Shown here one piece after another: positions 1 to 8,071 of a DNA stretch of 37,803 nt. The notes beneath the pieces were generated by a model. It worked only from the letters and a program-made list of their open reading frames with translations, searched no databases and was not told where the DNA came from. Each line of letters opens with the position of its first letter. The first letter of the stretch is position 1. Source of the DNA: Bradyrhizobium uaiense (GTDB lineage Bacteria; Pseudomonadota; Alphaproteobacteria; Rhizobiales; Xanthobacteraceae); contig NZ_VKHP01000061.1 in NCBI RefSeq assembly GCF_010811875.1, forward strand, positions 1 to 37,803, given 5' to 3'. Made by a program: the position numbers and the translations under genes.

Positions 1-23
1 ACGGCCCGGAATTACCGGGCCGT
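1..23. terminator. Perfect hairpin at window edge
   Basis: A 9-bp perfect stem (ACGGCCCGG / CCGGGCCGT) with a 5-nt loop. There is no T-run after it on the plus strand, and what follows on the minus strand lies outside the window. It may be a terminator for a gene to the left. Confidence 0.35.
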
Positions 24-242
24 CGTCACTCTCGCTGCCATTGTTCTATGGATGCGCTAGTGTCCACACCACCTAGGACGTCTCGCGGTGGCCCGCGGCG
101 ACATTTCATGTGTAGCGGATCGGATCGATTTGGGGCTGCGACAAGGTATCCCCCGAAACCGCGCGGAAACCGGCTTCCGCCCGGCAGGCTTGAACGCGTG
201 AATCGGGCGGGCAGGGCCGCGGCGAACTTCGCGGCTCGACGG
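24..242. other. No gene recognised
   Basis: Short open frames exist on both strands but none has a convincing start, codon pattern or recognisable product. Together with the rreB transcript to 416 it forms a stretch without a conventional gene. Confidence 0.5.
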
Positions 243-243
243 C

Positions 244-276
244 AAAAAGGCGCGGCGGAATCGCTTCCGCCGCGCC
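244..276 (-). terminator. Rho-independent terminator of rreB
   Basis: On the minus strand a perfect 12-bp stem (GGCGCGGCGGAA / TTCCGCCGCGCC, positions 249-276, 4-nt loop) is followed directly by TTTTT (244-248). This is a textbook intrinsic terminator. With the promoter at 423-451 it gives a transcript of about 165-172 nt, which matches the 165-nt rreB mRNA described for Bradyrhizobium japonicum. Confidence 0.85.
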
Positions 277-342
277 CCTGATATTGATGTCTCGCTGGTC
301 CAGGGCTGAGAGCGCCCCGATGCCAGGCTGATTGCTCAGGGC

Positions 343-387
343 CTAGCGGGCGATCCCAGCGAGGTGACAGCGCTTGAGACAAGACAC
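343..387 (-). CDS. rreB: rreB, 14-aa peptide behind an extended Shine-Dalgarno
   Basis: The minus strand encodes a GTG-initiated 14-residue peptide, MSCLKRCHLAGIAR, ending in TAG. The start is preceded by AAAAGGAGGTGATCTA (388-403), which pairs with the 3' end of 16S rRNA over at least 13 contiguous bases, far more than a normal Shine-Dalgarno. This is the published description of rreB (ribosome-regulated expression in Bradyrhizobiaceae): 14 codons, GTG start, about 17-nt anti-SD complementarity and a 165-nt mRNA that binds 30S subunits tightly and is weakly translated. Promoter and terminator are both visible here, so it is a free-standing gene. The peptide was reported to be unstructured, and its function is unknown. 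The reading from sequence is firm; the name rests on recall of the family's features, not on an alignment. Confidence 0.9.
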   Translation of the reverse strand: MSCLKRCHLAGIAR

Positions 388-422
388 TAGATCACCTCCT
401 TTTCTTTGTTGATGGGACCAGC

Positions 423-451
423 AATATAGGTGGCGAATCCGCCGCTGTTAA
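423..451 (-). promoter_or_regulatory. Sigma-70-type promoter of rreB
   Basis: On the minus strand, -35 TTAACA (446-451) and -10 TATATT (423-428) are separated by exactly 17 bp. The expected transcription start is near 416, about 29 nt before the GTG start. Confidence 0.7.
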
Positions 452-581
452 GGCCGCCAGCCGGCCCGTCCGCACCAGGAACCGGGCGGATCGCGCCGAA
501 ATATCTGCGTTTGCCGGACAACAAAGCCATCCGCCGAGGCAGTTGAGACGGCCGTCCGGCCGTGTTAGGGGATCGTTCGAC

Positions 582-655
582 GCGGGTGTAGCTCAATGGT
601 AGAGCAGCAGCCTTCCAAGCTGAATACGAGGGTTCGATTCCCTTCACCCGCTCCA
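582..655 (+). tRNA. tRNA-Gly(UCC)
   Basis: Canonical 74-nt tRNA with encoded CCA. The acceptor stem is GCGGGTG / CACCCGC, the D-arm contains AGCTCAATGGTAGAGC, the anticodon loop CTTCCAA (612-618) gives anticodon TCC, and the T-arm contains GGTTCGATTCC. A weak promoter candidate (TTGAGA at 543-548, 17-bp spacer) lies upstream. Its 3' half from the anticodon loop onward is duplicated at 5429-5481, so the gene appears to have served as an integration site. Confidence 0.97.
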
Positions 656-664
656 ATGATTTCA
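612..664 (+). repeat. Direct repeat, left copy (tRNA-Gly 3' half, att-like)
   Basis: This 53-nt segment starts at the anticodon loop and runs about 9 nt past the CCA end. It matches 5429-5481 at 49 of 53 positions, with the first 25 identical. Tyrosine recombinases commonly cross over in the anticodon loop and duplicate the tRNA 3' end. Confidence 0.8.
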
Positions 665-1187
665 ATAGCTTAGCGCGTCAGGAGAGTTTCATTCTGACAA
701 GTCGCGCTTTCTCGTTCTGACAAACGTTCGCTTGTTGAGCTCGACGCTTGATGCGCTTCGTTTGCGCATCCCGCTTTGCCACGTCGTCAACGTGAAGATG
801 GTGAGCCATCGCCGCAGTTGAGGACCACTGTCCCTTCGGCATGACGGCTGCTGCGTGGCGATCGTGATGCGGGAAAGCGCTTGGAGGTTCACGCCAGCAT
901 CGTGGCCGCGGCGGTTGGCAAAGGCTTCATTGGCGGCAACGATGTGCTCGAAGCGGTCTTTGCCCGAGCGCTGGCGATCGGCTCCGTTCTCGCGCTCCTA
1001 ACGCATGCGGTGATTCCGGCGGCGCAGGAAGGAGGCTTGCCTGCGGAGCGGCCGATGGTCGCTTCATTCCCCTATTTGTGCTCTATCTCGCCCTCGCCGA
1101 GTCTTTGGTTTGAGTTGACGAGCGCAATGGTTTCATCCGGAATAGCCGCTACCGGTATCGGCTTACACAGCACTTTGGCGAAATCAA
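665..1187. other. No convincing gene
   Basis: About 520 bp directly inside the att-like boundary. A plus-strand frame from 881 to 1249 begins with a hydrophobic, alanine-rich stretch but has a weak TTG start and a degenerate C-terminal half. It is more likely a relic than a gene. No integrase fragment was recognised. Confidence 0.4.
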
Positions 1188-1994
1188 ATGATACTCAGCG
1201 CAGACGTGTCCAGCATGCTGGATCGCATTCTAGATGCAGCAACCAATAACCTCAGGTTCGCTAAGATTCTGCTTCAGATGGGTCTCGATCCCAATGACGT
1301 GACCTGGGACGCCATTTTCAGCCGCCTGCTGGAAATCTTTCTGCACAATATCACCCTGGCAAACATGTTCGCCCTGGTTGGCGCGATCTTCTTTGTCGCC
1401 ACCCTGCTGACGCAGACCATGGTGCCGCTTCGGGTCGCCAACATGATCGGTTGCGTATTCTTCGCCATCTTCGGTGCGCTCACTGGAGCCGTTACGACGT
1501 TTCTTCTTTATCTCTTGATGGTTCCCATAAACGCCTATCGCCTTCGCCAAATGCTCGCTCTCGTGAAGAAGGCGCGCGCCGCAACGCAGGGCGACATGTC
1601 GATGGAGTGGCTCAAGCCGTTCATGACCCAGCGCAAGTATCGCAAGGGCGATGTCTTGATGAAGAAAGGTGACGCGGCCAACGAAATGCTGCTGACCGTT
1701 ACCGGCAGATTCCGGGTCGTCGAGATCGACGTCGACGTTCCGCCGGGCCGCCTGATGGGTGAACTCGGCTTCCTCACACCCGACAACCGCCGGACCGCGA
1801 CGATCGAATGTATCGAGGATGGCCACGTTCTAACCATCACCTATGAAAAGTTGCTCGAGATCTACTTCCAGAACCCGCAGTTCGGCTACTACTTCCTTGT
1901 CTTGACCAGCCAGCGCCTACTGGAAAATCTCGCGCGGGCCGAAGCCATCATAGCGCAGAACAAGATCGCAGTGCAGACGGGCTCGGCGAACTGA
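1188..1994 (+). CDS. Membrane protein with C-terminal cyclic-nucleotide-binding domain
   Basis: 268 aa. Residues about 50-120 hold two or three hydrophobic segments (LANMFALVGAIFFVATLL, then a long AIFGALTGAVTTFLLYLLM stretch). Residues about 145-245 form a CAP-ED/cNMP-binding fold. The phosphate-binding cassette is recognisable in GELGFLTPDNRRTATI, which retains the Gly-Glu pair and the Arg-Thr-Ala segment used to hold a cyclic nucleotide phosphate. There is no helix-turn-helix, so it is not a Crp/Fnr transcription factor. The order of short transmembrane bundle then cNMP domain resembles Popeye-type proteins. The start at 1188 lacks a strong Shine-Dalgarno, and ATG 1215 is possible. It stands alone, convergent with the histidine kinase gene. 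Ligand and role are unknown; membrane-bound second-messenger sensing is inference. Confidence 0.85.
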   Translation: MILSADVSSMLDRILDAATNNLRFAKILLQMGLDPNDVTWDAIFSRLLEIFLHNITLANMFALVGAIFFVATLLTQTMVPLRVANMIGCVFFAIFGALTGAVTTFLLYLLMVPINAYRLRQMLALVKKARAATQGDMSMEWLKPFMTQRKYRKGDVLMKKGDAANEMLLTVTGRFRVVEIDVDVPPGRLMGELGFLTPDNRRTATIECIEDGHVLTITYEKLLEIYFQNPQFGYYFLVLTSQRLLENLARAEAIIAQNKIAVQTGSAN

Positions 1995-2248
1995 CGGTGG
2001 TTCGGCTCGATAGACCCTGGGCGCCGCCCGCCGCAAACCTGAACCTACCGAACCGCTCCTCCGGGCAATGGATGCTGTCTAGCGCGATAAGAAGGTCATG
2101 ATTTATGAGTGCGCACGGCGCCGAGTAGCTCAACTTGCGAGACTGCGCACCCAGCGGGGTAGGCCGGAACCGGATTCGCGCATTTGCGACGAGGGAAGCC
2201 TGCTCGATCACTGCATCGGCACGGTCGAACAGCCGCGATGGCGACCGG

Positions 2249-4879
2249 TCAATGTCTGCGCAAAGCGTCGGTCGTGTTCGACGCCAAAGGTACGACGGAT
2301 GATCGCGCTGATCTCGGGGGCGCAAGATCCTGGATGAAATCTCTCAGTGCCTCGGTATCGAACGGCTTGCGGAGTATCTTTAGATTTGGCGGTGCCGCAT
2401 TTGCAGCATCGCTGTACCCGGTGGTCAGGGCGATCGGCAAACCCGGGTAGCGCGACCGCACTTCTCTCGCGAGCCCGACGCCATCGATCGTTCCCGGCAT
2501 GACGATATCGCTGAAGACGAGATCGATCCTCGTGCCGGCATCGAGCAATTTCAACGCCGCTTCGGCCGAATCCCGATAGATCGTTTCATAACCCAGATGC
2601 TCGAACAGCGATGATGTCACATCCGCCACTTCTGGGCTGTCGTCGACAACGAGAACCGTCTGCCGCTGCGGCTGCTTCGGTCTTGCCTTGGCAGCAGCGA
2701 GGTCTTTAGTGGCGGTTTGCTCGTCTGCACTGGACGGCAAGTAGATTGTAATCGTCGTTCCTTGTCCAACCTTGCTGTCTGCCGTCACCGTTCCACCCGC
2801 CTGGTGGGCAAAACCATAGACCTGGGACAGACCGAGCCCGGTCCCTTTGCCGACCTCCTTGGTCGTGAAAAACGGATCGAACATCTTGGACAGAAGATGT
2901 GGCGGAATACCCGTGCCGGTATCGCCAAGCGCTATCGCAAAGAAGGCCTTTGCACGGCGATCGCCGCCGGTTTCCTGGTTCGCGGTCACCGCATGGACGG
3001 ACAGGGTGAACGTGCCGCCGCTCGGCATTGCATCGCGCGCATTGACGGCGATGTTGACGATCGCAAGTTCCAGCTCGGCGAGGTCCACCTTGACCGACGC
3101 GACACCCTCACCGACGTTCTCGTTGTACACGATGTTCCCGCGCAGTGAGCTCTCGATCATGGTCCGCATGTTCTTGATGGACGCATTCAGATCGACGACC
3201 GTCGGGCTGAGATGCTGATGACGAGAGAAGGTCAGCAATTGGCGTGTGAGGCTCTCGCCGCGTTTGGCCGCGGTCTGGATGGCTTCGATTGCCTTGGGCA
3301 GTTTTGGATCGAGCAGGCGCGTGAAGATCTGGGCGCTGCCTCCGATGATCATCAATAGATTGTTGAAGTCGTGTGCAATCCCGCCGGTCAGCTTGCCGAT
3401 TGCCTCCATTTTCTGTGACATCGCGAGCTGTTCGCGCGCCTGAACCAGCTTCTCCTCCGCGTCGCGTCGCTCGGTTGCGTCCCGCAGAATACTGATGAAG
3501 CCGATCAGATTTCCTGCGTCGTCATGGCTCGACGAGACCGAGCCCGTGATGAAGAACGGCGTGCCGTTCTTTCTGATGCGCCAACCCTCGACGTCGTACC
3601 TGCCTCTTTCGATTGCCGTCTCCAGCGCGTGTGCTGGTGAACCCGCGCGTCGCTCATCCGGCCGGTACAATATTCCAAAATGCTTGCCGATGATTTCTTC
3701 CGAGCTGTAGCCGATGATTTTCTGAGCGGTGCTGTTCCAACTCGTAACGTGTCCTTCTCGATCAAGTGCAAAAATCGCATAGTCGACGACGCCTTCGATA
3801 AGGGTCTGGAAGTGCCGTCTGATGCTGTCGAGCGCCAAGGCTTTCCGTTCAAGTTGACCGTTCAGTTGGTCCTGAACGGAAAGTAGATGGACTTCCGTGG
3901 TCTGGCGCGTCGCAATTGCCGCTGCGAGCGCAAGAGGAGGTGCCGATACGATGATCGAAAGCACGAGCAAGGATAACAATGCGCCATTCGGATCCAGTTT
4001 TGGAAATGGGTCATTCCCCACCGAGAATCCCCACACGGCCATTCCGACAAAAATGAACGCAGCCGTCGACACGGTGCATCGATCGCCGCGCAGCCCGGCC
4101 CAGATCAAGGGTAGTAAAATCAGAAAGCCCAGAAGGCCCCGGTGCGGCAGCAACACGTCGAGGTCAGTGCTGATGAGGTCGGTACCGACGAGTGGGCTGT
4201 AAGCAACGATCCCGATGATAGCAGCGAGAGCGGGGACAGCGATCGATTCCAGCAGCTTCCATGTGGAATGAATGCGTAAGGGCATCGCCGCCCAGAGCAC
4301 GATGAGCGGAGCAATCACCAGCGCCGCGGCAGCGTCCGCAAGCCACCAGGTCACCCCGGCGACGACGGAATCGGCAACGCTCGATTCGTTGGCGAGCGCG
4401 AAGCCGGCTAGGGCGATGGTTGAACTGATAATCGTGGTCGGCGCAAAGGAAACGACCGCAAATTTTACGACGCCGGAAGGCGTGGCAAACGTCTCGCGAC
4501 CGTTCGACCAGCGGTCGATCAGCTGTGTCCCGGCAAATGCAGCAAGGAGGCTGCCGATCCCGGCGGCGCCAAACTCCAGGAACGATCGGTCGGCCATGAG
4601 GTAGGGAGAGACGGCTCCCAGCAGGATCGCCGGCCAGATCCGGTAACCGCGCAGCAGGACCAGCGCGAGCGCAAGCCCGGTTGGTGGCCATAGCGTCGTC
4701 CCGGTCGAATTTATCGCCGGAATCAATCGCGCGGATTCGGCAAGGCCGCCATAAATCCCGGCAATTATCAAGATTTCGGCCGAGTAAGTCGCAATGCTCC
4801 GAGCGTCGCCAAAAGCGAAAATCCTGGCCTTGTCGAACCTTGCCCTTTCCATCCCAAGCCTTTGCAGTGGGCATCTCAA
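2249..4879 (-). CDS. Hybrid sensor histidine kinase (MASE1-PAS-HisKA-HATPase-REC)
   Basis: 876 aa. Residues about 30-330 form a multi-pass MASE1-type membrane sensor (LWPPTGLALALVLLRGYR is typical of its first helices). A PAS domain follows at about 355-470 (FALDREGHVTSWNSTAQKIIGY). The HisKA phospho-acceptor is His503 in GGIAHDFNNLL. The ATP-binding domain has the N-box (IVNIAVNARDAMP), G1 (GDTGTGIP) and G2 (GKGTGLGLS). The C-terminal receiver carries phospho-acceptor Asp791 in FSDIVMPG. It autophosphorylates and passes phosphate to its own receiver; no separate output regulator is adjacent, so the partner is unknown. A second start at the tenth codon (MERARFDKAR) is possible. All catalytic motifs are intact. 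Confidence 0.93.
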   Translation of the reverse strand: MRCPLQRLGMERARFDKARIFAFGDARSIATYSAEILIIAGIYGGLAESARLIPAINSTGTTLWPPTGLALALVLLRGYRIWPAILLGAVSPYLMADRSFLEFGAAGIGSLLAAFAGTQLIDRWSNGRETFATPSGVVKFAVVSFAPTTIISSTIALAGFALANESSVADSVVAGVTWWLADAAAALVIAPLIVLWAAMPLRIHSTWKLLESIAVPALAAIIGIVAYSPLVGTDLISTDLDVLLPHRGLLGFLILLPLIWAGLRGDRCTVSTAAFIFVGMAVWGFSVGNDPFPKLDPNGALLSLLVLSIIVSAPPLALAAAIATRQTTEVHLLSVQDQLNGQLERKALALDSIRRHFQTLIEGVVDYAIFALDREGHVTSWNSTAQKIIGYSSEEIIGKHFGILYRPDERRAGSPAHALETAIERGRYDVEGWRIRKNGTPFFITGSVSSSHDDAGNLIGFISILRDATERRDAEEKLVQAREQLAMSQKMEAIGKLTGGIAHDFNNLLMIIGGSAQIFTRLLDPKLPKAIEAIQTAAKRGESLTRQLLTFSRHQHLSPTVVDLNASIKNMRTMIESSLRGNIVYNENVGEGVASVKVDLAELELAIVNIAVNARDAMPSGGTFTLSVHAVTANQETGGDRRAKAFFAIALGDTGTGIPPHLLSKMFDPFFTTKEVGKGTGLGLSQVYGFAHQAGGTVTADSKVGQGTTITIYLPSSADEQTATKDLAAAKARPKQPQRQTVLVVDDSPEVADVTSSLFEHLGYETIYRDSAEAALKLLDAGTRIDLVFSDIVMPGTIDGVGLAREVRSRYPGLPIALTTGYSDAANAAPPNLKILRKPFDTEALRDFIQDLAPPRSARSSVVPLASNTTDALRRH

Positions 4880-5428
4880 GAATGCGGTGGCGACCTGTCC
4901 CCTGATCCAGTGTCACCAAAAGCGGCGAATCGCATTGTCATGACGTCGATGTTCCCGCCAAGCACTCAACGCAGTTTTGACCAAAGCATGGCCGCACGAT
5001 GGTGAGGAGGGGACCAGGCAAACTTCGGAACGAGAGGCTATCGGGCAGGACCATTGACCTAATAGCAGTGGCGCACCAAGACCCGAAACGGGGCACGGCA
5101 CCATCCGGAATACAAATTGGGTACGATCCCGCTGCGTGTCGATGGGGGCACCAGCCATCATTTTTCCTTTTGGCGCAAGGGATGAACCCTTGCAGTAGCT
5201 TTCATGACCGCTGCGGGCGCAACGCTGGCTGAATTCTCGATAAGCTCGGAAGACCTCCGCCCATGCCAGCGCGAACAGACGTGAGGCCGTCTCAGTTGGC
5301 GGACCCTTTCTTTATCATCGGTGGACCCTCCAGGCCTCTGACAGGTCTGAAATGGCCGTTCGCGCTCAATGGGCTGTTTAGGGTCGATGTGTCAGAATTT
5401 ACGGTGAAAAGCCTCGCCGAACGTCCGT
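4880..5428. other. No gene recognised
   Basis: Region between the histidine kinase start and the tRNA remnant. It contains a small hairpin (GCAAGGG / CCCTTGC, 5175-5193) without a T-run. Open frames here lack coding character. Confidence 0.45.
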
Positions 5429-5481
5429 CTTCCAAGCTGAATACGAGGGTTCGCTTCCCTTCACTCGTTCCAACGATTTCA
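5429..5481 (+). repeat. Degenerate tRNA-Gly 3' half, right boundary (att-like)
   Basis: Matches 612-664 at 49 of 53 positions; mismatches lie in the T-arm, the acceptor stem and just past the CCA. Homology begins abruptly at the anticodon loop and no 5' half is present, so it cannot encode a tRNA. It marks the distal end of a 4.8-kb segment inserted at or excisable from the tRNA. Confidence 0.8.
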
Positions 5482-5559
5482 GCCACTTGGCCAAAGGTAG
5501 ATTTCCATTGGCTGAAACTATTCTACATAAAGGTTCATTCTCAGATAAAGCACTGACTC

Positions 5560-6009
5560 ATGAAAATCGTGCTGGACAGTAACGTTCATGACCTGGTTGT
5601 GGACGATCAGGTCGCACTCAGCGCCATGCAGCGGCGCGTCGCAGAGGGGCGATTAACACTCGTTAGTACCCACGTTCAGCGCGATGAGCTATCGCGGGCT
5701 CCAGAGCCTAGGCGCGCAGCTTTGCTAGCAATCTGCGGAATGGTGGAGAAGGTATCGACTAGCGGCGCAGTTTGGGACGTGTCCAACTGGGACGAAAGCA
5801 GTTGGGGCAGCGACTCAGTTAACGCCTCAATCGTGGCGCACATGGCAGGAAATACGAAACACGCGGAAGACGCGCTGATAGCCGCAACGGCTGCTGACGA
5901 GGCTGACGTTCTTGTAACAAACGACGCTCGGCTCGCTTCCAAGATTCAGCGAGCCAAGATTTCAGTCAAGGTGTGGTCGTGGAGTGAATTCGTCGCTTGG
6001 CTCGGTTAA
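5560..6009 (+). CDS. PIN-domain protein
   Basis: 149 aa. The N-terminus MKIVLDSNV supplies the first PIN acidic residue (Asp6). STHVQRDEL near residue 40 offers a second, and HAEDALIAATA followed by VLVTNDARL (about 105-130) gives the paired Asp residues of the PIN active site. The fold binds metal and usually cleaves RNA, as in VapC toxins. No VapB-like antitoxin gene lies directly upstream, so a toxin role is not supported, and it may be a solitary PIN ribonuclease. Codon use is less GC-biased than in the catabolic cluster. It lies just outside the tRNA remnant, consistent with acquired DNA. Confidence 0.75.
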   Translation: MKIVLDSNVHDLVVDDQVALSAMQRRVAEGRLTLVSTHVQRDELSRAPEPRRAALLAICGMVEKVSTSGAVWDVSNWDESSWGSDSVNASIVAHMAGNTKHAEDALIAATAADEADVLVTNDARLASKIQRAKISVKVWSWSEFVAWLG

Positions 6010-6221
6010 TCGGAGGCCGATTCCAGCGCCAAGTTCTGACGCGACGGGTACACTCCAATGCCACCATCACCGTAGTGCAAGCGCGCCCGGTCTTCCACCC
6101 AGCTATCCACGTGTTCGGTGTATGGCTTGCCAAATACTTCCGACGACGGCCGTGCCGTCATCATCATCCGCGAGCCATGTTGACCGACGGTCACCGCAGC
6201 ACGGGCAGGAATCGGAGTCAT
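6006..6221 (-). CDS. Hypothetical or truncated protein
   Basis: A 71-aa minus-strand frame from ATG 6221 whose coding character continues upstream without a valid start to a stop near 6282. This suggests the C-terminal end of a truncated gene. The product (including SSEVFGKPYTEHVDSWVEDR) looks protein-like but matches nothing I recognise. It overlaps the PIN gene end by 4 bp in convergent orientation. Confidence 0.3.
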   Translation of the reverse strand: MTPIPARAAVTVGQHGSRMMMTARPSSEVFGKPYTEHVDSWVEDRARLHYGDGGIGVYPSRQNLALESASD

Positions 6222-6408
6222 CAAAAGCCGATCACCGACTGCTATTGCTTCAGCAGCAAGTAGAGATGCCTGGATGAAGAGTTAAAAATTGCTCGGAATA
6301 CGAAACGCGGAGTCTGTGCACATGTGGATAAAAAGCCGCTTCAGTGCGCGGCTTGGGATCGATACCGCTAGAGTCGATGAGATCGATTCTCAACCGCAAG
6401 GGCGTCAT

Positions 6409-6609
6409 ATGAAAAATTCGCCGTTCGTCGCTGAAGTGAAAGAGCGCCAGTCAGGTGAGCCATGCTTTGTTATGCTCAACACTGACAAAGATATCGGGCT
6501 TGGAAGCAAGCACGTCATGTTTGACATGCCCGCTGGTACAGGCATCGAACATGCCCAAGAGTTGGCGCGGCTTCTACGCAGCAGCAGGGCTACTGTTCGT
6601 GTCGGGTGA
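6409..6609 (+). CDS. Small hypothetical protein coupled to the P-loop gene
   Basis: 66 aa from ATG 6409 (MKNSPFVAEVKERQSG). The frame is open further upstream to 6289 but that part lacks protein character. The product is soluble and mixed-charge, with a C-terminal helix (EHAQELARLLRSS). Its stop (TGA 6607-6609) lies one base before the ATG of the next gene, so the two are probably co-translated. No family was recognised. Confidence 0.5.
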   Translation: MKNSPFVAEVKERQSGEPCFVMLNTDKDIGLGSKHVMFDMPAGTGIEHAQELARLLRSSRATVRVG

Positions 6610-6610
6610 G

Positions 6611-7063
6611 ATGAGCAGGAATGGACGCGACAGAGAATATGCGCCAGTCGTGGATGCGCTCGCGCCAGTGCTTTACAACCTGCCGCCAAGGATCATTGCA
6701 ATCGACGGTCGCCCAGGCTGCGGAAAGACGACGCTGGGCAGATTTTTGGCGTGGTGGCTCAACGTATCGCTAATCGAAACAGACCTTTTTCTCTTCGAAG
6801 GCGAAGGCCGTTATCGATATCGCGAAGAAGAAATAGGCCGCATCATCGACTTCCGGATCAGGGCTGAACGCTCTGTAATCGTGGAGGGCGTGACTGTGTT
6901 GCGGCGGTTCGCCGCGACAAACCGTGATGCGGACTTTTTGGTCTATGTAGAAAACGCGAGTTCGCCGAGGCTGCGCCCTGAATACGAAGTGCAGTTCAAA
7001 GAATATGAAACTGAATTCAAACCGCGCCCGCGCGCTGACTTCACGTTGGCACTAGATCACTAA
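6611..7063 (+). CDS. P-loop NTPase, uridine-kinase-like
   Basis: 150 aa. A Walker A motif (IDGRPGCGKTTLGRFL) lies at about residues 30-45. Next comes a substrate-side Asp (LIETDLFLFEG) in the position of the uridine kinase/phosphoribulokinase DxD-like segment, then VIVEGVTVLRRF as a Walker-B-like strand. This is the layout of small nucleoside or metabolite kinases. The lid region is short and the protein ends early relative to uridine kinases (about 210 aa), so the substrate cannot be named. The start is set by TGAGATG coupling with the preceding small gene. Confidence 0.65.
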   Translation: MSRNGRDREYAPVVDALAPVLYNLPPRIIAIDGRPGCGKTTLGRFLAWWLNVSLIETDLFLFEGEGRYRYREEEIGRIIDFRIRAERSVIVEGVTVLRRFAATNRDADFLVYVENASSPRLRPEYEVQFKEYETEFKPRPRADFTLALDH

Positions 7064-7586
7064 ATTAGAAATCAATGACATCAATGTTCAAGGTGTCGCC
7101 TTGCTGTTACGGCCGAGCTCCGTGTAGTCATATTCTGTAATGAGTCCTTCCGCTTCATTTGACCGTATTGAATTTCACCCAGTTGTTCCCAGACAGATGC
7201 TTTCCTGGACTTTTCGCAGATGTCCAGATGCTTCGTGTTGGATCATCAGCAAATTATGCCGCACTCACCACGGAGAGTGATTGATTGTCGCTATCGCCCC
7301 CGCAATCAGAGCGCGATTACCGGGGTTCGCCCCTCATTTTTGCGCAGGTTTTTGCGCTCTTCAGGAATGTCCGGCGACGTACCAACGGTTTGTGACGTGG
7401 TAGAGTGAAGCGGTGCGACGTGCAGCTCCCTCCGACAAAATTCGCGCCTTGGTTCGCGCCGGGCGGCACTTCTTGGTGCTCGCGGCGAGCGCTTGAGGCC
7501 GCGCGCTGCAATGGCGAGCGGCGTCCGTATTGAACTCGGCCGAAGGTAGCGGCGACCAAATTGTCGGTAGACTGGAGGACCACGAC
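7064..7586. other. No gene recognised
   Basis: About 520 bp. The first 150 bp are AT-richer, and short minus-strand frames (for example EYDYTELGRNSKATP then stop near 7090-7140) look like fragments of a decayed gene. The second half is GC-rich without a supported frame. Confidence 0.4.
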
Positions 7587-7736
7587 ATGCCCGACTGGAT
7601 TCTCGCGCCGATTTGTGTGGCCGCACTAGGCGGCTTTATCTGGTTCGCGTTTCGACAGGGGTTCAAGGTCAAGCCCGACAAAGACAACCGCGACCATCCG
7701 ACTTTACCCCTTGGGCCGGACGGGTCTTGGCGCTAA
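7587..7736 (+). CDS. Small membrane protein (49 aa)
   Basis: ATG 7587 has a good Shine-Dalgarno (GGAGG 7574-7578, 8-nt spacing). The product begins MPDWILAPICVAALGGF, a single hydrophobic helix (residues 4-22). It is followed by a basic cytoplasmic-type tail (RQGFKVKPDKDNRD) and a proline-rich end. No family was recognised. Confidence 0.5.
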   Translation: MPDWILAPICVAALGGFIWFAFRQGFKVKPDKDNRDHPTLPLGPDGSWR

Positions 7737-8071
7737 CGTCGGTCCCGAGCGACAGGCGCTGCCGGCGCCACGCCGTGTGGCTCATGGTCGTGGTGAGATC
7801 GTCATGGTGAGCTCGTGATGGAGCCGAGGGTGCCCCAAGGAGGGGCCTCAATGGCGTCGTTTGCGGTCGGCGGTCCTACACCCTTTGGGGTATGCCAATC
7901 GTCAGGTGAACTTTCTGCGTCGATGTGTAGACGTAATTGCTACCGGGATTTTGCATTTCCTTCCTGGGGCTAGAGCCGACGCCGTCCGCATGCATTTCAA
8001 GCGGGCGGTGTTGTGCTGATGTGAACCACCGCCCCGTCGCAGCGTCCCGCTCCCGCGTGCGGAGGCGGCCC
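7737..8071. other. No gene; one inverted repeat
   Basis: About 335 bp between two tiny membrane ORFs. An inverted repeat GGGCGGTG (8003-8010) / CACCGCCC (8027-8034) is the only structure noticed, and its function is unknown. Confidence 0.35.

Noticed and set aside
26..382. A 118-codon minus-strand frame at the left end
   Set aside because: It spans the rreB terminator and coding region in another frame and has shadow-like Arg/Pro/Ser composition.
389..405. A 16S rRNA 3' end on the plus strand (ATCACCTCCTTTT)
   Set aside because: No rRNA body precedes it; the match is the complement of the extended Shine-Dalgarno of rreB on the minus strand.
387..665. A 92-codon minus-strand frame with RVKGIEPSYSAWKAAALPLS
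   Set aside because: This is the well-known spurious translation of the antisense of tRNA-Gly and is not a protein.
5429..5481. A second tRNA-Gly gene
   Set aside because: Only the 3' half is present and the acceptor stem has no 5' partner; it is a remnant or att copy.
5560..6009. VapBC toxin-antitoxin pair
   Set aside because: The PIN protein has no small DNA-binding gene directly upstream.
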